From Micropterus salmoides (taxonomy: Eukaryota > Chordata > Actinopteri > Centrarchiformes > Centrarchidae), in contig NW_024040040.1 in the NCBI RefSeq assembly GCF_014851395.1, positions 14,311,403 through 14,375,402 of the forward strand: DNA of 64,000 bases. Direction: 5' to 3'. The first letter of the stretch is position 1. Each line of letters begins with the position of its first letter. The translations under genes and the position numbers were made by a program. A model generated the notes under the pieces. The model searched no databases, was not told the origin of the DNA, and saw nothing but the letters and a program-made list of their open reading frames with translations. This document shows, in pieces, positions 23,742-35,087 of this stretch.

Positions 23742-25199
23742 GCTGACCCCTCTGCCTCCCCACCATCTTTGACCAATTATGGGACCAAAAAAAGACCCCC
23801 AAAACTCAAACTCAAAATACAATAGGGGTGGAGAAAAAAAAAGAAGATTCTTAGCTGCATCATGATTTTCTCTTCAAAGATTATGTCTAAATGCAGAAAG
23901 GTCAGGTCAAGGATCTAAAATTGCAGATTTGGACCGTGCCAAAGTAATAAGAAAGTGTTTGTTGTCGAGTACATGCAGTCACACACTCATAAACTGAACG
24001 TCGTAGACAATGTAAAGGCATATGTTCAAAGTGCTTGAGCCCCTCTTCAATGTGCAGTTTAGTCAGTGTGTTGTGCCTGCCCTGTATTGTTGTTGTAAGC
24101 ACAAGCTTATGATAGAGCATTACTGATTATATATTTTTTTCTCTGTTTACTCAGATGCATGTGACTTCCACAGAGTGTAATCTTGAGTAGTTTAATGAAT
24201 TTTGGGTTTATTTTGTTTTTTTACTAAAGTGTTGGCTTCTGTCATGATTTTTGTACAATTGAACTTAACTAAATATGATTCAGTGTTTCCAAACCATTAC
24301 CACCTTCCAAAACTACGAAAACATTGAAAGATCAAAGTTGTTATAAACCGAGTTTATCTTTTAATATGTAAATACTTACTATAGCCGATGCATCAGAGCT
24401 GACAGTTGAGATCTTTTAGCATTTCAAATGAAATGAGGTTGAGCCTACGAAGACTAAGTTGTCTTCACACTGCTCAGCCAGAGGATTTAGTTCAACAATT
24501 AAGACCTCATTGATAAAATAGGAAATTATTCTTGTGTTTCAAATTATATATCTTTAAAATTGATATTGGTGAACATACAGTAGAGATGTACTTCACTGGA
24601 GCTGTCCAGGTGCTGAAATGAGGAGGTTGCAGTATGCCTGGAGAAATTAATTCTAGCCATGTTAAATCATGCTTCAAGAATGACAATTTTCATTCACATT
24701 AGCCCTCATTTTTTTAAATGTTCAGGATTTTCAAGGAATACAAAAAGACACTGGTCCAATATAACAAAACCCAGCACAAAAGTGAGTTTTAATATCCCGC
24801 AGTGGTCTAAATTCTGTTTCAGAGGGCCCAGACAGGTAGAATAATATGGTGAAAATGCTGAATATTTACAAATACATAATTTTAAACAAATTAATATCTT
24901 CTTCCAATGAAAATGTCAACATTTAGAGATACTGAATGCCGACACAAAGTGCGGACAAGCTGTTTCAAATCATAAATGTAGCAGCAAGTGTTCTACCAGC
25001 AAGAAAACCTAAGATTGGACAATGGAGAAAAGCTCCAGTGTTCCTACCTTTAAACCAATTATAAATGCAGGAGCAAAAGTGAGGTCTCCTCAAACCAATT
25101 ACCTCAAACACTACGGTACTTTTCCTGGAGGGTTAAGGCACTTTGGAGAAGAAAGAAAGAAAGAGGGGGAGAGGGAAGAGGAAGAAATGGAAGAGAACA
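23742..25199. other. Intergenic DNA
   Basis: No gene is seen. A short purine-rich stretch lies at 25145-25205. Otherwise I see only AT-rich sequence. Confidence 0.45.
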
Positions 25200-25460
25200 G
25201 GAAACACTAACATGATTACAACTGTAGCTCGGGCTCAGGTAATCACTGGAGTTAAAAGGTCTCCTGCCAGCCCAGAGGCCAATGAACCGCTCTCTCCCTT
25301 TCACCTCTGCGGAGGGGAACTCTGTCATTTGCAAATTGCAGGTGAGATCTGGTTCACATCTCTCCAACCTCCCACCGGTCTGGCTGCCAAAAACACTGGT
25401 CAATTAGTGCCAATCATCAGCAATGGTGCCATAATTATTTAGTGATGTTTGACATGGGGA
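25200..25460. promoter_or_regulatory. Candidate enhancer with palindromic octamer and E-box
   Basis: The palindromic ATTTGCAAAT at 25327-25336 contains an octamer in both orientations. It is followed at 25339-25344 by a CAGGTG E-box. Further on are TCAATTAG and CATAATTATTTAG, homeodomain-like sites near 25400-25442. The composition is balanced and no repeat signature is present. The block lies 8 kb past sox1. Confidence 0.4.
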
Positions 25461-26280
25461 GACCTGTGTGTGTGTGTGTGTGTGTGTTTATATTTTACAG
25501 ATCTGGATTTTTAACAGCAAATTCAGCCATATTCTGAGCACAAATTCCAAACAGCCACGATTCAGGGCATTTGAATTATGTTTTCAATTTAAAGACTGAA
25601 AATAGTATTGAGCTCAGTGTTTCTCTGACATCTAAACATTTAAATGAACCCTCCTTTGAACAATCAAGAGAATCAAATTTGTCTCTGCAGCTCTGGTTGT
25701 GGAAGAACCTCCATCACATCAGTTGCGGACAGATATCTGATTCTTAAAATGTCCGTTGTTTTTTTTGTTTTGGTTCTTCAGTTCATAATCCTTAAGATTT
25801 CAGTGGTGGTTGATTTGACGACACCTGTGGTTACTGGAGGTAATGCTAAGCTGATCTTAAAAATAAGATGCTCCTCGCCAGCTGTGTCAGATTATGTATA
25901 GTATATATGACTAACTTTATATACTACCTGTAATATCTGCATGGACCTGCTCGGAAATAGCGTACTCTATAATCGGACTATAATAAATAAATAAATAAAT
26001 GTCTAGCGTTAGCATCACAAAGTGGGTTTGATATGCTACAGTAATGGTTACAGCAGCAAAGTCACAACACTAGGCTATATATGCTTTGTACAGGTTTATA
26101 TGTTTATGCTTGTTAAACAGGTGTATTGATAAAATATTGGCTTTTTATTTGCAAAAGTTTTATTGCACTTACTTATAGTAATGAGCGTAGTTGGTGTGAA
26201 CTCGACTAATCGAGTTATCTTGCCACCCTAACCACTTGGTTTACTTCTCCAGCATTGCATCTTTGCTCTGCTCTCTGTAG
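25461..26280. other. Intergenic DNA with a GT repeat
   Basis: No gene is seen. A GT microsatellite occupies about 25465-25488 and an AATA run lies at about 25981-26000. Confidence 0.5.
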
Positions 26281-26555
26281 TAGGGCTGCAACTAAAGATT
26301 ATTTCAATTGTCGATTATTTTCTTGATTAATCGATTAGTTGTTTAGTCTATGAAGTGCCCGAAAATTGCAAAAACTGTCAATCGCTGTTTCCCAAAGCCC
26401 AAGGTAACGTCCTAAAAGTTCTTGGTTTGTCCACACCCCAAAGATTTAACACTTAACTGTCGTAGACGAGTAAAAAACAAAACAGAAAATACTTATATTT
26501 AAGGAACTGGAATCATATTTTTTCTGTTAAAAAATTATTAAAAACAATTATCAAA
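26281..26555 (+). mobile_element. hAT-type MITE, 3' truncated
   Basis: The element starts TAGGGCTGCAACTAAAGATT, followed by the AT-rich CGATTATTTTCTTGATTAATCGATTAG block typical of a very common fish hAT MITE (positions about 26312-26338). A matching right terminal repeat or 8-bp duplication was not found, so the 3' end is missing or decayed. Confidence 0.65.
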
Positions 26556-27422
26556 AAAGTTGGCAAGTTGACAATTGATGGTAGTGATGACAATGCTGAC
26601 ACAGAAACGCTACTTTGGGGACTAGTTCCAGGGACCCTTCAATGTCATGCCTTCCCGTTGGCTGTATGGACAGTAGATGAATTTGTGGTGCATTCAAGCA
26701 CAATAGATAACTTTTTTTTTTTAAACAATAAAAAGCATAGAAATTCAGTAAGCTCTTGTTTGTTCACTCTGCAGCGTGTGTAATGCGGTTTACCTCAAAA
26801 GACACCAGAGAAGATCGAAAGCATGTGACTTGAACTTTTTCCTGGACTGACTGCTCACTTGCTGCAGTTAAAAGTGTTATTCATTTTTAATTTAACCTTT
26901 TTCTGAGTAAATATTTCCCAGCATTGACCATACTGACTCTAGCTTTTCAATTGGGGCATGCAGCTTTAAGTATTTGCATAGTAGAGCGTGTGTGTGTGTG
27001 CTTGTGTGTGCGTTTGGGTAAAACAATATGCTAATCTCCAGCGTGGAGTAGAGGGATTTGCTGTATAAAGGAGAGAGAGAGGAGCATGCTTGTTAGCGAT
27101 AGCCTGGCTGAAGATTCCTACACACACCCACCTCCCTGATCCACGTCCATAGGCCTTCTTGTGTGTGTGTGTGTGTGTGTGTGTTGAAATATATAGTTTC
27201 ATCTATACATGTTTTTCATGTTTCTGTGTCATTTGTGGATGTTGCATATTGAATATTGATATCCATGTGTTTGGTGTGTGCGTGTGGGTGTGTGTGTGTG
27301 TGCGCACACAGGAGGATGATCTGTGTTGGCAGCCAGTAGTTGTGGACTCAGATTAACCATGGAGAGGGATTCAGTCAGAGGGTATTTACAGATCCTCATT
27401 ATAGCCTCAGAATATGAGCACG

Positions 27423-27453
<31 letters not shown>

Positions 27454-28337
27454 ATCTTATCACCTATATAGCTTAATCTGTTTACTGTGATTAGACCAAA
27501 TTTAAATTTAACAGATTTTTTCTTTCTTAACCCGGTTTCTTTGCTGGAAGTTGAATGTACATGAAAGTACATTCAGAAGGTAAAAACATAAGTCACAGAG
27601 GTGATAGCTGGGTTTTGTACAATGCATGCTGGGATATGCTCCTGGTGCCCCATGGCGCTGGGTAAGAAAAGCGGGAAAAGACAATGAATAAATGACCCGG
27701 TGAATCAAAGACATATTAGCAAAACACGTACGTTCCTATGTCTCTACTCTACGTGTCATCCCTGTGTAATGTGTAAACCTCATCTGACCTCAACCCACAC
27801 AAACATACTGAGGAACTTTATCTTAACGTGTCCACCTTCATTTTTCTCAATTATTTCAATAAGAAATTCAACTGGAAAAGCTGAATTACTTCCTTGCATA
27901 AATTCATAATTTCTTTCAAGAGTACATTTTCTTCTTCTTTCACCTCAGTCTTAAATTGAAATTATAGATTTAGAGTGATGTACATTCCATCATCTGCACA
28001 TGGCCTTGAGGTACGTGTGAGCCAAATGCATGTGTGAGCACATCCACCTAAGCAAACACCAAATGTACTCTAAACAGAACTGCATGTATGTTTACTATCC
28101 GCATCCCTTTGGAGTATCTCAGGGCCTTATAGTATAGGTCTAAGGTTAGCCGCAGAAGTTTTAAGGAGAATCTAATCAAGCATCTCTTTTAGCCTCAACA
28201 TTTCCCTGCAGCAGTGTCACCATATTTATTTATGCTTATGTTACGCACTTTGAGTATGCAGATGTCTGAATTACCACAGCCTCCTAAATGAGTACATGGA
28301 ACAGATATCATCATGTTTCTTGCCCCATCTGACTTCT
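26556..28337. other. Intergenic DNA with several CA/GT repeats
   Basis: No gene is seen. GT or CA repeats lie at about 26988-27000, 27161-27184, 27277-27302 and 27421-27445. The open frames over them are translations of repeats. Confidence 0.5.
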
Positions 28338-28480
28338 TTTAAAGGGGACCTATTATGCTTTTCCATATTTATATCATTATCAACATTATATCTATAATGT
28401 TACAATGTCAGATTGTCATGTTGGCCAAAGCTTCAAATAGTTAGGTCAAAGTAAAAGAAATCCCTCTGAGCCAAAACTAT
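28338..28480 (+). repeat. Dispersed repeat fragment
   Basis: The start TTAAAGGGGACCTATTATGC (28338-28357), followed by TTTTCCATATTTATA, matches the end of a common fish non-autonomous DNA element. No opposite end is visible, so it is a fragment. Confidence 0.5.
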
Positions 28481-28689
28481 GCAATTAAACAATGCAACCC
28501 CTCTCAATCTCAGAAATAACAGTAAGAAGAAAATAATGAACGTGTTCCCAACTTGTCACATTTTCTAAAGCCCTGGGTACCCCTTTGGCGTTGTTTTTGC
28601 ACGTGAAGGGCTCTGCGGTCAAGTTAGCAATAATACATATGCGACGTTCGGTTAGACTTGAAAAATAAAACGGGCACTGACAAGTGCTG

Positions 28690-28890
28690 TTGTCCTGTTG
28701 TCTTGATGTAAAATGGCGTAATTTGGTTAGGTTTAGTCAACAAAACTACATGGTTAGGTTTACGAAAAGATCATGGATTGGGTTAAAATAAGTAACATAA
28801 CTAAAGAGAATCAATGGTGACTTTTTGTTTTACACAGGAAATGAACACCCACCCATCCACCTCATTAGTCGGACTTTTAGCATTGAACAA
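28690..28890 (+). repeat. GGTTAGGTTT-type repeat, copy 1
   Basis: The words TTTGGTTAGGTTTAG, ACAAAACTACATGGTTAGG, AAGATCATGG and GGGTTAAAATAA occur in order. The related block at 31075-31240 has the same order. It is a dispersed repeat family of unknown type. Confidence 0.5.
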
Positions 28891-29646
28891 TGACGTACAA
28901 CACCGACTGACCTTTAAAGTTGATATAGGCAAACATGATTTACACCCAGCAGACACAGACACTTTTTTTAATGGAAATGTTTAAACTGAAACATACTAAA
29001 TAGGAGTATAAAATATTCACAATTCTCAGTTTTCTAAAGGCAGTATTAATGGAACCCTCTGAGGATTGATTGTGGTCCTTTGACTCATAACAGCAATTTA
29101 AGTGCCAGTGTGAATTTAATAAGGAAGATGTCCCCTGAGCCACAGAACAGAAGTAGCGGGTGAAACCCAGCTTGCAGGCTCTACACTCGTGTCAAACATC
29201 CTCAGCAGGAAACTTTACACAATGCAGTCGATGTTTAGGCACAAACTTTTTCTTGTTTTTTTTAAGTAGACAACTTAGTCGGCAGAGAGGAGGAGAAAGG
29301 GAAGGAGGGTGCGATGGTGAAGAATGTGGATGGATGAGAAAAGACAGAGGGAGGGTAGAGCGGTGTTGAAACACAACGGGAGCATCCATCCTTTAACCGG
29401 TGGGGAGTTATCGCCCGACGACAGAGGCTTTCCAAATGCTTTAAAAAGCACATTTGAAGATGTATTAGTGCATCCCTGAATCCACTTGCTGCCAATAGGG
29501 GGCTGTTCGCTGGGCTTTGTGCATGTCTCTGTCTATATATGTGTGTGTATGATTTTTTTTTTTGGTAGCTCCCTCCAAATTCCCTTAGCGAGCGTTGCTA
29601 AGGTGCTTTAGGGATGGGATTAGCTGGAGGCTCATCACACATTCCC
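28891..29646. other. Intergenic DNA
   Basis: No gene is seen. Positions 29575-29645 contain GCGTTGCTAAGG and GGGATTAGCTGG, similar to RFX half sites and OTX sites, in a CpG-retaining context. This could be a small regulatory block. Confidence 0.4.
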
Positions 29647-30120
29647 TAACAGAAAAATAAAAGTACAGAGAGAAAGACAGCGATAGAGAGACTTACAGGA
29701 AGGAAGCAAGAAAGAGGAAAGGAGGAGGGAAAGAGTGGTGAAAAAGAAAGGGGAAAAGTCTGGAAAAAGTAAAAATAAATGACAGACAGAAAGAAGAGAA
29801 AAAGAAAGATTAGAGTAGGAAGAGTAGGATGGAAAGAAGATAACAGGAATCAAAGAAAAGACTGAAAAAGTAAAAAAGAAAGGACTTAATAGCAAAAGAG
29901 AGAGCAATTGATTTTTAGAGACAAAGAGAGTGATCAGGAATGATAGAGAGAATAAAAAAAGGGATAAAGGGTAAAAATGAAATAAGTAAAGAGAAATAAT
30001 TAACAGTGTGGTAAAGAGGAGGAGGAGGAAGGGGTGAGGAAAAGGGAGAAAAAGAGGAGAGGAAAGAGAGGGGGGGGTGGAGGAGGAAGAGAGGAAAGAG
30101 TAGGAAGAGGAGGGGAGTAA
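29647..30120 (+). repeat. Long polypurine tract
   Basis: Nearly all bases over about 470 bp on the + strand are A or G, mostly GAAAG, GGAGG and AAGAGG words, including an 8-G run near 30071-30078. It is low complexity with no fixed unit. Mirror-symmetric purine tracts can form triplex DNA. The serine- and leucine-rich open frames on the other strand are artefacts of composition. Confidence 0.8.
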
Positions 30121-30550
30121 AGGAGTGAGCTTGCTGACTGTTGCATCAGCCTGTTAACCGAGGGCAATATGATGAGAATAAGCTGCATAATGAAGCATGG
30201 AGACAGCTGTAGAAATGTGTCCAGGAAGCCACCTTGTCTCCTCTGCTGCAGAGCAGCAGTCTGGCTGGTTTGGCATGCTGGTTCAACACGACACTGAAGA
30301 TTAGAGACATGCAAGGCAGATGAAACTGCTAATCTTCAAGATCCTGGTTTATTTTTGGTGTGGTTTCTAGAGATCACTTGTCAATCAAGGGGTTGAGGGT
30401 GGCATCTTCCATCAAGCCCTCAAAATGAAATGACAAAAAAGGCCGTTTTGATCATCCCCCAGAACAACGCCCTGGTCAGCTGGACAATATCACTTGTCAG
30501 TGCCCTCATCAATAAAACTCCACCGATTTAGCATTGCATTTGGACAGTTG

Positions 30551-30754
30551 GGGTGGCGATGGGGCAGAGGATAAAACACATGCCTTAGGTGTGAGAGACC
30601 CGGTTCAACTTCCCACTGTGACACATCTACCAATGTGTCCCTGAGCAAGACACTTAACCCCTAGTTGCTCCAGAGGCGTGCGACCTCTGACATATACAGC
30701 AATTGTAAGTCGCTTTGGATAAAAGCGTCAGCTAAATGTAATGTAAAAAAAAAA
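30551..30754 (+). mobile_element. tRNA-derived SINE, copy 2
   Basis: The head resembles a tRNA: GGGTGGCGATGGGGCAGAGG (A-box region) and GGTTCAACTTCCC (B box, 30602-30614). The body follows with TGTCCCTGAGCAAGACACTT and CCAGAGGCGTGCGACC. The tail AGTCGCTTTGGATAAAAGCG is followed by a TCAGCTAAATGTAATGTAA block and an A run. The tail resembles the 3' end of L2-clade LINEs, which would mobilise it. It is the most complete of three copies here. Confidence 0.8.
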
Positions 30755-31074
30755 GAAAGAAGGATTTAAATCGTTATTCCACACATTCATCTTACTTGTC
30801 AAAACCCAGTACCTACATTACCCACAATGCAATTTGATTACCAACAGCAATTGAGTTGTTATGCTAGTAGCAGCTGATAAGCTGGAACTCCACACCCCCA
30901 GATTGGTTTCATTTTGACTTAAGTGGCATCACTTAAGGGACAATTTATCAGACCTCACACAGCTCCATCTGGAACAACAAAAGGCTTCATGCTACTTTTT
31001 GTCACATGCAGTGTTACTCCCCAAGACCTGTAAACAAATGGATTTATAAAAGTGCTGAGTTCTCCTTTAAGGTT

Positions 31075-31240
31075 TGGTTAGGTTTAAGCAGAAAAATGAC
31101 TTGCTGATGATGCTTTGGGTTAATATAACTACTTTGTTAACGTTAAGGGACCATCATAATCATGGCTGAAATAATAACTACTTGGTTAAGGTCAGGAACA
31201 ATCGTGGTCTTGGTTAAAAGAAACAAACGTTGATTGAGGA
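31075..31240 (+). repeat. GGTTAGGTTT-type repeat, copy 2
   Basis: This block shares with 28690-28890 the order GGTTAGGTTTAAGCAG, TTGGGTTAATATAACTACTT and CATGG followed by ACTACTTGGTTAAGG. The copies are diverged. The nature of the family is unknown. Confidence 0.45.
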
Positions 31241-31779
31241 AGGGAAAGCAAACAACTGCACTGACCTCGGTGATTCTATAACATTTTCTATAACATCTAT
31301 ATCAATATTTAAAGCTGCACGAAGGCTTTGATCATAAACATATGCAGTTACTCTACATTTTCTGAATTTACCCAATGCTGTTGTTTTCTTGGGAAGGTCT
31401 CCAATCTTCTTTCGTGACTAAGTAAAATAAATACAAATAACCTATTCTGAACAGCATCTATAGAAGCTTCCCTAACCACAACCGTGTGTACTTTTTACTT
31501 CACTCTTCTCCCTATTTCCATAGCAGTTGGGTTTGCAGTTCAGAGTTGCAGCCTGTCTGATGACTCAACTGACAACATGAGGTTTGAATAAAAGCTACAG
31601 TCTATTTATAGCTAGTGTACATTCACAACATTGAAATGTCAAATTTCTGTAGAATGTGTCTCCAAAAATCTAAAATCAAGAGCCACAGCGTTGCTGTACA
31701 CAAAGCAAAATTATTTAACCGTTGGCTACATGCATCCAATGGACAAGTGAACTTCAATAGACCTGTGAAATAAGACAAT

Positions 31780-32235
31780 ATGAAGGTTGATTAATAATTG
31801 TGTTATCACTTCAGTGATTGGTTTGGCTTGACTGTATGAGGTCAAAAGTCATTCATAATTAAAAAATCTTTCAAGAATAGTTCAGCCCTGTTAAACATAT
31901 TCTCTAGTTTCAGCTAATAGGCACTTGGCATCCCTGTGACACGCATTAACTGTACAACTATAATGAGTGCCTGAGAAATATGTGAAAAGCAGTAAAAAAA
32001 ACAATCTGTATGACAGAGATAGATACCCCACAGGCAACATCTGTGAAAGGCCAAAGCCACTTGTCACCTGCTGTCCAATGAGACTGAATCAAGCTGAGGC
32101 CATTATTTATCAGGCAAATGTGTTTCCAGCTCTATTTAAAACACCTTTTTCACTTTTTCTACCTAAAGACAAACCTGATGGAAGTTTCAAGTGTCATCAA
32201 GAGTTGCATTAATGCACTTGGAGAGAAAGTCGGAT
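31780..32235. promoter_or_regulatory. Candidate long-range regulatory element
   Basis: This stretch of about 450 bp is free of repeats and rich in homeodomain-type words: GATTAATAATTG near 31789, TCATAATTAAAA near 31852, and GCATTAATGCACTTGG near 32205. E-box-like CACCTG (32066-32071) and CCAATGAG words also occur. It differs in texture from the flanks. Function is inferred from motif density alone. Confidence 0.35.
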
Positions 32236-33452
32236 GCTTCTTGCACTGTTTGGAATGTACTTCTTTTATTTTTCTGACTTAGATGAGGTTAACGCAGATA
32301 AAACTCACTTTTTATTGTTAAAAGCTAGGACCACTAGCACCACTGTAGGGAAACACATCTTTGAGTTACATCTACTTACTATTTCTATTATTTTCAGGCA
32401 AAAGTAGCTCCTGGATGTGTTGAACCTTTAAATTCATTGTAACTCTTGAAGCTGTTGAATCACTAAAGACAAGTCCTATTCAGAGGCGTCAGCATACACA
32501 GTTGATCCAGATCCTACTATGGCTGGTTATTTTAATTGTTCTCTCGGCTGGTGTTCTGTACATTTTGTAAGTTAAACCAGTGTAGGATTTTTTATATTTT
32601 CCTTTTTATGCTCACGTCTTTTTCTTTTGTTATGTTCATTCTGCCTGATTTAAGTTTTGTTGCATGGTACTTTTAGAAACTACAGTTGCTTTTTCTTCAT
32701 ATTCAGTAAAGCAATGAACCCAGAACAGTCATCTGCTTCAATTTTAGAGAGCTACAAAAAAAAAAACAGCCATGTCCATACATTCAGTGTGTTTGTAAGT
32801 GTGTACATGTGAAGCAGTGGGGATAATGAGAATAATGATGGACTACATTTAGCCTATATAGCTCTTCATCTCAGAAACTCTGAGCACTTCAGAGTGAAGG
32901 GGGAGAGGGCGGACTACTCTCAACCACCACCGATGAGGCCAATACCTGCTGCATAGGTGTGGTCGGTTAGATCTCCTGTTACCTGGCCCTCCACTGCAAC
33001 CTGAGTCTCCTCTGTTTGGACAAATTGACACAGTGAACCGAGCTGACCGGCAGCCAGATTTCCCTCTCTGTTTATCTCCATCTCTCTCCTTTTCTGTTTA
33101 CCTATCACTCACTTTCTCTCTCTTTTATTATGATGCTTATACACATAAAGCCAAGTAGAATAGAAACAGAAATATTCTTATATAGAAATTAGGAATATAA
33201 TCAATATATAACTTTGTTTGGCTCAAGGGTTTGATAGAAATAGGAATAGTTTTTTATTTTTTCTCCCTTTTTGAATGAAAATATAAACGTTTCTAAAACT
33301 TTTTTATAATTGTTCTGTCATTTCTCCTCTCTCACTATGTGACTATCATTATTCCCCCTCCATCCATCCGTTTAGAGTTTCCATGATCTCATTATGTGTC
33401 TATGAAAAGGGACAGGTAATGCAATCTGGCATGGTGTGGCATGACTTGACTT

Positions 33453-33453
<1 letters not shown>
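32236..33453. other. Intergenic DNA
   Basis: No gene is seen. Positions 32890-33120 have a pyrimidine-rich end. The two short minus-strand frames there lack recognisable domains. Confidence 0.45.

Positions 33454-33517
<64 letters not shown>
33454..33517 (+). repeat. GT microsatellite
   Basis: A perfect GT run of 64 nt (32 units) is the longest dinucleotide repeat in the window. It is likely to vary in length between individuals. Confidence 0.95.
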
Positions 33518-33520
<3 letters not shown>

Positions 33521-34289
33521 CTGATTACCTGAACAACAGTCAACAGAGTATCTATTTCACCCACTTATCTCATCTAGAAATAATCATCTAATCAGGCATG
33601 TACACACACACACACAAATATACATTACATGGATGTAAGTACAGCTTCTCTGTATACAGTGCATGCAGAGTACAAATAGGCATTCAGACAGGATGCAAAC
33701 ACACACACATTATTAAAACATAGTACATCAACCAACCAAACTGCACCAGTGTGTCTTGCCAAACTCTGCAGGCTGCCAGGAAGAATATCCACAGGGTAAT
33801 GTACACCAAGTGTACAGTTTCATTCTACATGAAGATCCTGGCGAGTCACTAAGCCCTCAAGTGTCGAGGAGGACATCAGTCCATCAGTCACTGCTTTGCT
33901 TCTTAAGGTTGTCCTGCTTCCATTAGTTTGGTAACATACAAAAGTCAAGTAAGCAAGAAAAGAGCTTTTGTCCATGTCAGACTCAGTGTGAGGCTGGGGC
34001 TACACTAAACCCAAAAGATCTTATTAGAAAAGATTGTTCATTCATTTTATGCCAGCACTAGTCAATCTCACATACACCTTACTGCTAAATACCTAACTAA
34101 CCCTAAATTTGACCTGGTTTACCTTGTGGGAACCAGCTTTTTCCCCATCATAATATGATTTAAAACCCCACAACGTGATTAATACACTCACAAATGAAGA
34201 TGTATTTGCGCTGTCTGTTGGCCTTGCCCTAAAAACCTCATACTTAAAACCCCCTTCACTCTCCCTCTTCATTATGTTCAAGGCAAAAA
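33518..34289. other. Intergenic DNA
   Basis: No gene is seen; short CA repeats lie at about 33603-33616 and 33700-33709. Confidence 0.5.
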
Positions 34290-34770
34290 AACAGCAAAGG
34301 ATTCACATAATTTAATTTCAGCGACTAAAAGAGGTGCATGTTTGTGTCTCTCCAACTTGTCCTAATGCTCAATTGGCAGGTGCCTATGATATTAAAAGTC
34401 ACATATTGAACCACGGTAAACACGCGACAGCAAGAGGACTGAAAAATAGATCAATCGCGTCGATGGGAGCGAGAGGAAAAAAACGATGAAAAGAAAGGGA
34501 GCAAGAGGGAGGGAGGCCGATCGACTGTAGCTTTGACCTCTCGGCGCAGACAAAGCCCCCCCCTTAGCCCTCCACGGCCAGGGCATTTTACAGTATCAAT
34601 CCCCCCCGCCCTCTCAGCCACCCACCCCACATGGATGGACAGCCGATAAGTTGGAGGCGAGGACTAAAAGCTCCCGCAGGGCGAGCGACAATAGGACTCC
34701 TACAGCCAAGGAAAGGAAAAGTGCTCGCTCTCTCTCACTTTCTTCCTCACTAACTCTAACTCTCACACTC
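34290..34770. promoter_or_regulatory. Candidate CpG-retaining regulatory element
   Basis: In an AT-rich, CpG-poor desert this block keeps many CpGs. Examples are AATCGCGTCGATGGGAGCGA near 34452-34471 and GGCCGATCGACTG near 34516. It also holds a CAATTGGCAGGTG homeodomain/E-box pair near 34370 and an AGACAAAGCC SOX-like site near 34547. It ends at a CT repeat (34771-34799). The call is motif-based only. Confidence 0.35.
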
Positions 34771-34799
34771 TCACTCTCTCTCTCTCTCTCTCTCTCTCC

Positions 34800-35048
34800 C
34801 TGCTGTAGGGAGACATTATGAAAGTCATTATTCTGGCCACAGAAGCTTCGGGGCTTTGACCTGGCCGTGTGTGTGTGTGTGTGTGTAAGTGTAAGCATAC
34901 GTGTACATAAGCCCTGCAGGATGTCTTCCAGCCGAGTGTGAGATGAGGAGAATTAAGAGTAATTTTGCCTCACAGAGTCATGACTTTTTTCCCCACTGAG
35001 GAGCAATGTCACACATTTTATATTTCTACTGGATATACCTTATACCGC

Positions 35049-35087
<39 letters not shown>

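Noticed and set aside
29635..30314. Serine/leucine-rich minus-strand frames
   Set aside because: They are translations of the polypurine tract on the other strand.
30602..30614. B-box-like sequence as a possible tRNA gene
   Set aside because: It belongs to a SINE head; there is no complete cloverleaf or proper acceptor stem.
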